Below are positions 57,615 through 64,000 of a stretch of DNA of 64,000 nt, piece by piece (positions within the stretch are counted from its first letter, which is position 1; each line of letters begins with the position of its first letter). The notes under the pieces were generated by a model. That model saw only the letters and a program-made list of their open reading frames with translations. It was not told the origin of the DNA and made no database searches. This DNA comes from JAQBVV01 sp965249205 (GTDB lineage: Bacteria > Acidobacteriota > Vicinamibacteria > Vicinamibacterales > UBA2999). A program made the position numbers and the translations under genes. The stretch is taken from positions 186,001 to 250,000 of the forward strand of contig CBDFLL010000003.1 of the NCBI GenBank assembly GCA_965249205.1, read 5' to 3'.

Positions 57615-58055
57615 ATGTTCGCCAGTAGGACCACCGTCACGATTCCGATTCCGTTCGATCCGCCGCACACCGTCACGCTGCAGCGGTTACCAGGGCGCCA
57701 CCTCCGTACGGCGGAAGAGCAGAACCGCATTGAGGCCATGGCGTACGTCGAACGCATGGGCGGCGAGGCGTTTCGGAAGCAGCTTGAAGCCGTCGGTGAC
57801 ACTGCCGCGGTCAAGGAAGCCATGAAGGAGGCCCAGGCCGACCCGTTGAATGGCTACCACAAGCCCACGCTGATCAAGTTCGGGGTCAAGGCGTGGACGT
57901 GTGAGGAGGAGGTGGGGCCGGCGGCGTTCGATGACTTGGAGGACGAGGCGATTGACTTTCTGGCGCGCGAGGTGCTGCGGATCACGAAGCCGGCGCTGTT
58001 CATCGGTGAGGAGACGGCAAGAAAAAACGCCTCAAGCGGTTCCACTGCCACCTAG
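57615..58055 (+). CDS. Tail assembly chaperone, short form (G-like)
   Basis: 146 aa. TVTIPIPFDPPHTVTLQRLPGRHLRTAEEQNRIEAMAYVERMGG and KPTLIKFGVKAWTCEEE, DDLEDEAIDFLAREVLRITKPALF. Ends shortly after a canonical slippery heptamer. Chaperones of this kind coat the tape measure during tail assembly. Confidence 0.85.
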   Translation: MFASRTTVTIPIPFDPPHTVTLQRLPGRHLRTAEEQNRIEAMAYVERMGGEAFRKQLEAVGDTAAVKEAMKEAQADPLNGYHKPTLIKFGVKAWTCEEEVGPAAFDDLEDEAIDFLAREVLRITKPALFIGEETARKNASSGSTAT

Positions 58056-58336
58056 AGGGCAGCGGGCCGCAACCGTTTGAGTACTTCATCGGTCGGCTCT
58101 CGGAGGAGTTTGGCGGGGCGTTGCCGTCGGAGGTGTGGCGTGAGTGGCTGCGTCTCCCAGCCGGGTTCCTTGAGCAGATCATCGAGTACCGGGCGTATGA
58201 GCGAGCGAAGCACCTGAGCGACGGAGCGGATACGCCGGACGCGCGGAAGGGGCTACCGCGATCAGCGATGCTCGACCTGGTCACCGCGATCGAGTTCGAG
58301 ATCGCACGTGAGAAGAGGGCCAAGGCCAGCACATGA
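57615..58336 (+). CDS. Tail assembly chaperone, frameshifted long form (GT-like)
   Basis: About 240 aa predicted if ribosomes slip by -1 at 58022-58028. The -1 frame from 58028 (RLKRFHCHLEGSGPQPFEYFIGRL, then SEVWREWLRLPAGFLEQIIEYRAYERAK) is open to 58336 and has no good start of its own near the beginning. This is the G-GT arrangement conserved in long-tailed phages. Confidence 0.85.
58022..58028 (+). promoter_or_regulatory. Programmed -1 frameshift site A-AAA-AAC
   Basis: In the zero frame AGA-AAA-AAC the heptamer A AAA AAC has exact X-XXY-YYZ phase. A small hairpin CTGCC...GGCAG lies about 18-35 bases downstream and may stimulate slippage. Confidence 0.85.
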
Positions 58337-58731
58337 GTGAGCCGCTATTCACGGTCGACGTCGACAAGGCCGAGTTGCTGGCGGCGCTCGACGCCATTCC
58401 TGCGACCGTGCTGGCGTTTCTCAAGCCTGCGGCGAAGATCACCGCTGACCACATCGCCGACGAGGCGCGTGGCCGCGTGGCGCGTCGTACAGGCGCGACA
58501 GCCGAGGCGATCACGGTCGACGAGGCGCGCGCTGGCGACGGGTACGTGGTGTATGTGGCGAACGCCGCGGCGCATTGGCCGCACCTGGACATCGGACTGG
58601 AGTTCGGGACTCGGTTCATGGACGAGCGCCCGTTTCTCATCGTGTCAGCGCAACTCGAAGTCGGCGCCCACGATCGCCGTGCTCGTGAGGCTGTGCAAGC
58701 CGCGATCAATTCGAAAGGCCTGGGGGACTAG
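58333..58731 (+). CDS. HK97 gp10-like tail completion protein
   Basis: 132 aa. AAKITADHIADEARGRVARRTGATAEAI and YVANAAAHWPHLDIGLEFGTRFMDERPFLI are typical of the HK97-gp10 family. It is usually placed upstream with the connectors; here it sits between the chaperones and tape measure. Confidence 0.8.
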   Translation: MSEPLFTVDVDKAELLAALDAIPATVLAFLKPAAKITADHIADEARGRVARRTGATAEAITVDEARAGDGYVVYVANAAAHWPHLDIGLEFGTRFMDERPFLIVSAQLEVGAHDRRAREAVQAAINSKGLGD

Positions 58732-58734
58732 CTA

Positions 58735-60951
58735 GTGGCTGGCAAGAATCCCTCTATGGTGATCCGGGTCGCTGCGACCATCGCGGAACTCAAGGCCAAC
58801 CTCGCCGAGGGTAGGAACCAGATCGAAACCACCACAGCAGGCATGGCGAAGCTGGCCGCGTCGCTGTCCGGCGAGAAGCTCTCCCAGAACGCCCACAACA
58901 TGACGGCCGCCGTGAACAAAATCGGCGGTGCTTCAAAGCTGACGGAGCGGGAGCAGGCGCGCGTCAACGCGACGCTGACCAAGGCGCTCGACAAATACAG
59001 GGCGATGGGCAAGGACGCGCCCGCCGCGATGGTGGAACTTGAGAAGGCCACCCGACGGGCCGAGGCGCCCACAACAGCGCTCAGTGTGGCGGTGGGTGTG
59101 CTGGCGGCCGACCTGGCGCAAAAGGCAGGCCGGGCGGTTGTGGCCTTCGGGAAGGAGGCGCTCCTGTCCTCAGCAAGGGTGGAGTCACTGGCCGGCGTCG
59201 CCCGGTTCATGGGGGCTCAGGCTGGGTATAGCGCGGGTGAGATTAACGCACTCGCCGGGGCGCTCCAGCGGCAGGGCATCACGAGCGAGCAGTCCTACAA
59301 CACCATCATCCAGATGGTGCGCGCCAATCTCAGTCTGGCCGACGCCACGAACCTGGCGACGGTGGCGCAGTCGCTCGCGCGGGCCACTGGGCAGAACTCC
59401 AGCGAGACGCTCGGCAAGCTGATCCAGGGCACACAAACGCTGCAGGTGGAAGTCCTGCGGAACGCTGGCGTGGTCATTCAGCTTGATCAGGAATACAAGA
59501 AGTTCGCCGAGACGAACGACCGCACGGTGGCATCGCTGAGCGCCCAGGAGAAGCAACAGATCGCGCTCGCGGCGGTGATTCGCGAGGGCGAGCGCGTGGC
59601 CGGGGTGTACGGCGTGACCAATGAGTTTGTGGGCGGCAAGATTCAGTCCATGACGCGCCACCAGGAAGAGGCCTCGAAGGCAATCGGTGACGTCTTCAAG
59701 CCGGCGCTCTCGCTCGGCGTGGACGTGTTGACGTCCTTGCTTAAGATCGTGCGTGAGGCGCCAGTCTTGTTCGGTGGGTTGGGTCTGTCCACCGTGGCGC
59801 TGGCCGGGTCGTTTACCGCCCTCAAGGGCGCGGCGGCGCTTGGGGTGATCTCGACCACGTCGCTGACGACCGGTCTTGGTCTTCTGTGGCCAGCGGTCGC
59901 GTTCGCCGCGTGGGAACTTGGGAAGTGGATCGGGGAGGTGTCGGGCCTGACGGATTGGGTGGAGCGCCTCGCGGGTCGTATGATGGGCCTGTCGGAGGCC
60001 GACATCGAGGCCGGCATGGCGGCACGCAAGTACGTCGAATCGGCCGAAGGGAAGGCGGCCGTCCTGGCGGCGCAGGCGGCTGAACTTGAGAACCTTGAGA
60101 AGACGGCCCGTGCGGCCGACGACGCGGAACGCCAGCTCGCGATCGCAGACGCCAAGGCCGAAGCGGCTGCCAGGGCACACGCGAAGGCTGTCAAGACACT
60201 GGCCGCAGAGATGCAGGCCTACGAGGACTCGATTCTCCGCGTCACTGAGGCCCAGGCCGCCCAGGTCGCCACCATCGGCAACACACTCTTCGGGTACGAC
60301 GACATCGAGCGGGCCCGCCAGTACGCCGACGCGATCGGCGACGTCGACAATATCTCGCGCATGAACGCGGAGACCCAGCGGGAGGTCGCCGAGGTGATGC
60401 GGGCGGGCATCGAGGCGCTGGTGGCGGCCGGCTTGAGCGCCGACGAGTTCACGGGACACCTCGAGGTGCTCCGCTTGAAGGCCACGGAGACGGGGCGCGA
60501 TGCGGCGTTCGAGCTGCAGCGGATTCAGGCCGAAGCCGCCAACGCGTCCGCCGGCCTCGCGACGGTGCTGCAGGGACTGACGATCATCGGGCAGAGTCCG
60601 GTCACTCTGGAGGAGCGGAACGCCGAGGGTTTCCAGAGCCGCTTGAGTCAGCGCGGTGTGGTGCTGTTCGACGACTACGGCAACGCGTACGAGGCGCCGG
60701 CACGCGCCAGGGGCGGGCCCGTGACAGCGGGGCAGCCGTACACCGTGGGCGAGCGCGGCCCCGAACTCTTTGTGCCGAAGGTGGCTGGCACGGTGCTCCC
60801 GACCGGCGCCGGCGGTTCCCCGGTGACGGTCAATGTCAACGTCGGCCACTTCATCGGGTCGGACGAGTCGGCCGCGCGGCAGCTGGCGGCGATCGTGAGC
60901 GGGCAGGTGATGCAAACACTCGCGACCAACCGCAAGTTGGACTCGATCTAA
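58735..60951 (+). CDS. Tail tape measure protein
   Basis: 738 aa from a GTG. Long helical N-terminus, then NALAGALQRQGITSEQSYNTIIQMVRANLSLADATNLATVAQSLARATG, hydrophobic helices around residues 340-420 (GLGLSTVALAGSFTAL, LGLLWPAVAFAAWELG) and a helical C-terminus. Position after the GT genes and length define it. Predicted tail length scales with it. Stop overlaps the next ATG. Confidence 0.9.
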   Translation: MAGKNPSMVIRVAATIAELKANLAEGRNQIETTTAGMAKLAASLSGEKLSQNAHNMTAAVNKIGGASKLTEREQARVNATLTKALDKYRAMGKDAPAAMVELEKATRRAEAPTTALSVAVGVLAADLAQKAGRAVVAFGKEALLSSARVESLAGVARFMGAQAGYSAGEINALAGALQRQGITSEQSYNTIIQMVRANLSLADATNLATVAQSLARATGQNSSETLGKLIQGTQTLQVEVLRNAGVVIQLDQEYKKFAETNDRTVASLSAQEKQQIALAAVIREGERVAGVYGVTNEFVGGKIQSMTRHQEEASKAIGDVFKPALSLGVDVLTSLLKIVREAPVLFGGLGLSTVALAGSFTALKGAAALGVISTTSLTTGLGLLWPAVAFAAWELGKWIGEVSGLTDWVERLAGRMMGLSEADIEAGMAARKYVESAEGKAAVLAAQAAELENLEKTARAADDAERQLAIADAKAEAAARAHAKAVKTLAAEMQAYEDSILRVTEAQAAQVATIGNTLFGYDDIERARQYADAIGDVDNISRMNAETQREVAEVMRAGIEALVAAGLSADEFTGHLEVLRLKATETGRDAAFELQRIQAEAANASAGLATVLQGLTIIGQSPVTLEERNAEGFQSRLSQRGVVLFDDYGNAYEAPARARGGPVTAGQPYTVGERGPELFVPKVAGTVLPTGAGGSPVTVNVNVGHFIGSDESAARQLAAIVSGQVMQTLATNRKLDSI

Positions 60952-63920
60952 TGTCCGTCACCGTCACGATCAATGGCGTCGACCGCACGGCGAACGTGAT
61001 GCCGCTCTCAGGGTCGGCCTGGTCGTCGCTTGAGGTCCTCGAGGCGCTCAACGACGAGCCGGACACGGCGTCGATGGTGGTGAAAGGCTTCACGCCGCTG
61101 GCGGGCCACGCGGTCGAGGTAGTGCACGGGGTGACCAAGCTGTTCGGCGGGTCGATCGTGCGGCCGACGCAGGTCTACGTTGGCGCCTCCAGCAATGTGC
61201 AGTGGAAGCTCTTCTGTGCCGACTGGATGCGGTTGATGAATCGGCGGCTCGTGAATGCCTTCTACACGGGGACCCCCAAGGCGATCCTCGTGGCGATCGT
61301 GGCGGACTTCACGTCGGGGTTCACGACGACGAACGTGGCGGCCGCGCTGGATGTGACGCCGCTCTCGGGCGGGATTACGTTCACGAATGAGCCGGCCGGC
61401 ACCGCCATCACGCGCCTCATGCGCCGCGCCGGCGGGTACTGGTATATCGACGCGGATCGCGACATCCACGCGTTCTATACCGACGCGGCGAGCCCGCCCA
61501 ACGACGTGACCGATGTGTCCACGCCGGAGATCGAGTCGCTGGTGATTCACCGGGATGTGACCCAGGTGCGGACACGGGTGTTCGTGGAAGGCGGGGGCAG
61601 CGAGACGGTCCTTGAGGTGCTCGCCGGAGCGACGTCGATGCGGGTGTTCGACGGGTCGTGGTATGCGCCTGGTGGTGGCCTGGTGCAGGTGGGGCCGCAG
61701 GTGATTGCCTACGCCGCCTCGGGGCTGCTGGCGGGGCCCTCGGCGCCCACGGCCGCCGAGAGCCGTGTGGACGGCCGGCTGTACGACGGGGCCTATCGCT
61801 ACAAGGTGGCGCTGATTGACGCCGGACAGGAGCTCCCGGTGTCGGTGCCATCGAATGCCGTCACGATCACGTCGGTGCCGGACCCCACGTCAGCCATTGG
61901 TGCGGCCGACGTGGGGTTCTCGGCGCCAGGCAGCGCACCGACGATTGGCGTCCGCACCGCGGGCGCGGGCCCGGACGACGGGACCCACGAGTACGCGGTC
62001 ACCTTTGAAACGGCGACCGGCGAGACGACCGGTGGTCCGCGCAGCGCCGCGGTCACCACCGGGAAGGTCGCCGCGCCCAGCAGCCCGCCGACGCTGACGA
62101 AAAACAACGGCGGCAACCTCGCGCAGGGTGTCTACAAATACACGACCACCGCTGTCAACGCCGCGGGCGAGACCACGCCAAGCGCAGAGGCGAGTGTCAC
62201 CTTGAACGAAGTGCAGCGGCCTGGTTTCGGCGGCGCGGGGCTGAATTTCTTGAGCGGTGGAAGCCTCGACGACAACGGCGTCTACAGCTGGACACTGACC
62301 TTTGTTACCGCCCAGGGGGAAACGCTGGCGTCGACCGGCGCCCCCGGCGGCGGCGCGATTGGGGTCGGCAACACGCAGGCGAACTTTCCCAACGGATCGA
62401 TGCCTACGACGGCACCTGGCGACACGGGGGTGACGCATAAGAACCTCTACCGGACGACGAACGGGGGGAGCACCTTTAAGCTCGTCGCGCAGCTGACGCT
62501 CGCGACCACGAGTTACAACGACACCACCGCCGATGGGTCGCTCGGCGCCGATGCGCCATCGACCAATACGGCGGTCTATCGGAAGATCTCGGTCACCGGG
62601 ATCCCGACGTCGGCCGATCCCACGGTCACCGCGCGCAAGCTGTATCGCACCGTGGCGAACGGCAGCACGTACAAGCTGGTCACCACGATCAACGACAATT
62701 CGACGACGACCTACGCAGACAACATCGCGGATGGGTCGCTCGGGGCCAACGCGCCATCGACCAATACGGCCACCCGGAACGTCGTGCCGTTGACCGCGAT
62801 TCCGACGGGCCCCGCCGGCACGACAAACCGAAAGCTCTATCGCACGACGGCCGCGGCGCCGACCGGGCAACTCAAGCTGGTCGCCACCATCGCCGGGAAC
62901 GTCACGACCACCTTCAACGACACCGTGACGGACGGGTCGCTCGGCGCGAATATCCCGACGGTCAACACGGCAGGCGGGTCGCTCGGGAATGGCACCTACA
63001 CGTGGCGGGTGATCTTTACGACCGCGAGCGGGGAGTCGGCCGCCAACACGGAGAAGCGCGCGGGGATCACGACCGGCGGGGCGGACTTGAGCAGTATCCC
63101 GACGTCGGGGGATGCGAGGGTAACTGGCCGGAAGATCTACCGCACGATCGTGAACGGCTCGTCGTTCCTCCTGGAGGCCACGATTGCCGACAACGTCACG
63201 ACCACGTACGCCAGCACCCTCGCGGACGGCGCCCTCGGCGCGGCCTTGGCCGACGTCAACACGGCGAAGCACGGCAAGATCAACCTCACGAGTATCGCGA
63301 CGGGTGGCGCGTCCATCACCGCCCGGCGCATCTACCGGACGAGTGCCGGCGGCGCCGTGTACAAGCTCCTGGCGACGATTCTCGAGAACGTCACGACGAC
63401 CTACCTCGACACCATCGCGGATGCCAGTCTCGGCGCGGAGCCGCCGGCACCGGTCTCTGAGCTCACGGGCATCCCAGCGAGCGGCGCCGGGGCCGTGGCC
63501 TATGACATACGCCAACAGGAACCGGTGAACATCGTCGCGCAGGTCGACGAGACGGCGGCCCAGACGGCATTGGCGGCGATCGAGGGCGGCGACGGGATCC
63601 ATGAACACAGCATCGTGGACGGACGCCTGGTCATCGCCACCGCGACCGCGCGCGGCACGGCCGAACTGGCCCGCTTCAAGGATCCGATCGTCACCGTCAC
63701 CTATGACACGCACGACCCGCTGACGCGGGTTGGCAAGAGCATCACGTTCAACCTCTCGTCACCGACGAGCCTCGTGGCGTCATTCGTGATTCAGCGGGTC
63801 CGGCGGTCGGAGTTCACGGGCCTAGCGGGCGGCGTTCCACGGTGTGCGGTCGAGGCCTCAAGCGTCAAATTCTCGCTGGAGGACCTGCTGCGATGGGCAC
63901 GCGTGGAGCAGGGGGGATAA
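60951..63920 (+). CDS. Tail hub-like protein with inserted repeat array
   Basis: 989 aa. The first ~260 aa (VTVTINGVDRTANVMPLSGSAW, WKLFCADWMRLMNRRLVNAFYTG, RAGGYWYIDADRDIHAFY) and the last ~150 aa (IRQQEPVNIVAQVDETAAQTALAAIEGGDGIHEH...VTYDTHDPLTRVGKSITFNL) look like two halves of a baseplate hub (gp27/Dit-Tal-like). Between them lie fibronectin-like modules and about five ~65-aa RK(L/I)YRT repeats. The repeats may bind host surface structures. Confidence 0.8.
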   Translation: MSVTVTINGVDRTANVMPLSGSAWSSLEVLEALNDEPDTASMVVKGFTPLAGHAVEVVHGVTKLFGGSIVRPTQVYVGASSNVQWKLFCADWMRLMNRRLVNAFYTGTPKAILVAIVADFTSGFTTTNVAAALDVTPLSGGITFTNEPAGTAITRLMRRAGGYWYIDADRDIHAFYTDAASPPNDVTDVSTPEIESLVIHRDVTQVRTRVFVEGGGSETVLEVLAGATSMRVFDGSWYAPGGGLVQVGPQVIAYAASGLLAGPSAPTAAESRVDGRLYDGAYRYKVALIDAGQELPVSVPSNAVTITSVPDPTSAIGAADVGFSAPGSAPTIGVRTAGAGPDDGTHEYAVTFETATGETTGGPRSAAVTTGKVAAPSSPPTLTKNNGGNLAQGVYKYTTTAVNAAGETTPSAEASVTLNEVQRPGFGGAGLNFLSGGSLDDNGVYSWTLTFVTAQGETLASTGAPGGGAIGVGNTQANFPNGSMPTTAPGDTGVTHKNLYRTTNGGSTFKLVAQLTLATTSYNDTTADGSLGADAPSTNTAVYRKISVTGIPTSADPTVTARKLYRTVANGSTYKLVTTINDNSTTTYADNIADGSLGANAPSTNTATRNVVPLTAIPTGPAGTTNRKLYRTTAAAPTGQLKLVATIAGNVTTTFNDTVTDGSLGANIPTVNTAGGSLGNGTYTWRVIFTTASGESAANTEKRAGITTGGADLSSIPTSGDARVTGRKIYRTIVNGSSFLLEATIADNVTTTYASTLADGALGAALADVNTAKHGKINLTSIATGGASITARRIYRTSAGGAVYKLLATILENVTTTYLDTIADASLGAEPPAPVSELTGIPASGAGAVAYDIRQQEPVNIVAQVDETAAQTALAAIEGGDGIHEHSIVDGRLVIATATARGTAELARFKDPIVTVTYDTHDPLTRVGKSITFNLSSPTSLVASFVIQRVRRSEFTGLAGGVPRCAVEASSVKFSLEDLLRWARVEQGG
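62436..63440 (+). repeat. Tandem ~65-codon repeats inside the tail hub gene
   Basis: Units share R-K-L/I-Y-R-T, then Y/F-K-L-V-A-T-I, then TTTY.D..ADGSLGA and NTA. DNA blocks such as GATGGGTCGCTCGG and GCGCCATCGACCAATACGGC recur. Four to five full units, with one YTWRVIFTTASGES spacer between the third and fourth. Confidence 0.85.
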
Positions 63921-63924
63921 CGCC

Positions 63925-64000
63925 GTGACGTTGACCCTCGAACTCTGGCAGGCCGGCGCGCTCTTCGGGGCGTACGGGGGCGCGATCATCTGGCTGATGC
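63925..64000 (+). CDS. Membrane protein, start only
   Basis: GTG at 63925 with AGGGGGGATAA upstream. Reads MTLTLELWQAGALFGAYGGA then IIWLM to the window edge: an N-terminal membrane helix. Could be a phage holin or accessory membrane protein; too short to name. Confidence 0.5.
   Translation, partial: MTLTLELWQAGALFGAYGGAIIWLM

Larger units (their letters stand above)
14131..64000. mobile_element. Prophage (left end at tRNA-Arg; right end outside window)
   Basis: Continuous phage gene content from the integrase to tail genes: control region, recombination, replication, DNA modification, lysis, packaging, head, connector and tail modules in HK97-like siphophage order. It carries IS630, IS1595 and IS3 insertions and remnants at 32.4-38.2 and 42.3-43.0 kb. 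The left boundary is inferred from the tRNA-Arg/integrase junction. No right boundary is visible. Confidence 0.93.

Noticed and set aside
59185..60915. 576-aa minus-strand frame across the tape measure gene
   Set aside because: Antisense shadow with no motif.
61890..63713. 607-aa minus-strand frame across the tail hub gene
   Set aside because: Composition typical of antisense shadow; it mirrors the repeats of the true gene.

Overview
The window is high-GC bacterial DNA. It has a chromosomal part (positions 1 to about 14,130) and a large prophage-like region that starts just after a tRNA-Arg gene and runs off the right edge. Host taxonomy cannot be fixed from sequence alone. High GC, a form II CO-dehydrogenase-type cox cluster, a LigD-type ATP-dependent ligase and PilZ regulators would fit an Acidobacteriota-like soil bacterium, but this is a low-confidence guess.

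Chromosomal part. Genes are an unassigned ATPase (minus), purA, a receiver/PilZ protein (minus), an ATP-dependent DNA ligase (minus), tRNA-Lys, a secreted beta-sandwich-like protein, and a molybdenum-hydroxylase module. The module has maturation genes (MoxR/CoxD, CoxE, CoxG) on plus, converging with coxS-coxL-coxM on minus. A DUF98/chorismate-lyase-like gene and a secreted lectin-like gene follow. A MITE-like inverted-repeat sequence lies at 8.1-8.3 kb and a related part-copy in the opposite orientation lies at the left edge.

Prophage part. The tyrosine integrase abuts tRNA-Arg(UCU), the likely attL. Next come an early control region (CI-like S24 repressor, three 8-3-8 operators, Cro-like protein, excisionase-like and CII-like proteins), recombination genes (NinB-like, ERF annealase, YqaJ exonuclease), a DUF1376 replication protein and a DnaB helicase. 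A dense run of small ATGA-overlapped genes follows, with a DNA modification block: three beta-class methyltransferases, a Dcm-like m5C methyltransferase that is overprinted by a second long reading frame, a Fic protein and a DUF4406 protein. From 31.6 to 38.2 kb the region is scarred by IS630, two IS1595-type and IS3-type elements. One IS1595 copy interrupts a DUF3800 gene with perfect 8-bp target duplications. Lysis genes (minus), a secreted HNH nuclease and a ParB-methyltransferase fusion follow. A second graveyard (42.2-45.5 kb) holds IS, RepA and lipoprotein remnants. From 45.5 kb a compact HK97-type morphogenesis module runs to the edge: HNH, TerS, TerL, portal, S49 protease, capsid, connectors, tail tube, tail-assembly chaperones with a canonical A-AAA-AAC slippery site, tape measure, and a tail hub with an inserted repeat array.

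Standing out. (1) The Dcm gene carries a second ~950-nt reading frame that also looks like a conserved phage protein. (2) Three accessory genes (15.4, 16.7 and 19.6 kb) each sit just downstream of a phage gene and are followed by a degenerate second copy of that gene's 3' end; a mirror-image 5'-end remnant precedes a methyltransferase at 26.57 kb. This suggests a repeated mode of cargo gain. (3) One methyltransferase has lost its DPPY catalytic motif. The IS load and broken genes suggest a decaying prophage, although the morphogenesis module looks intact as far as it is visible.
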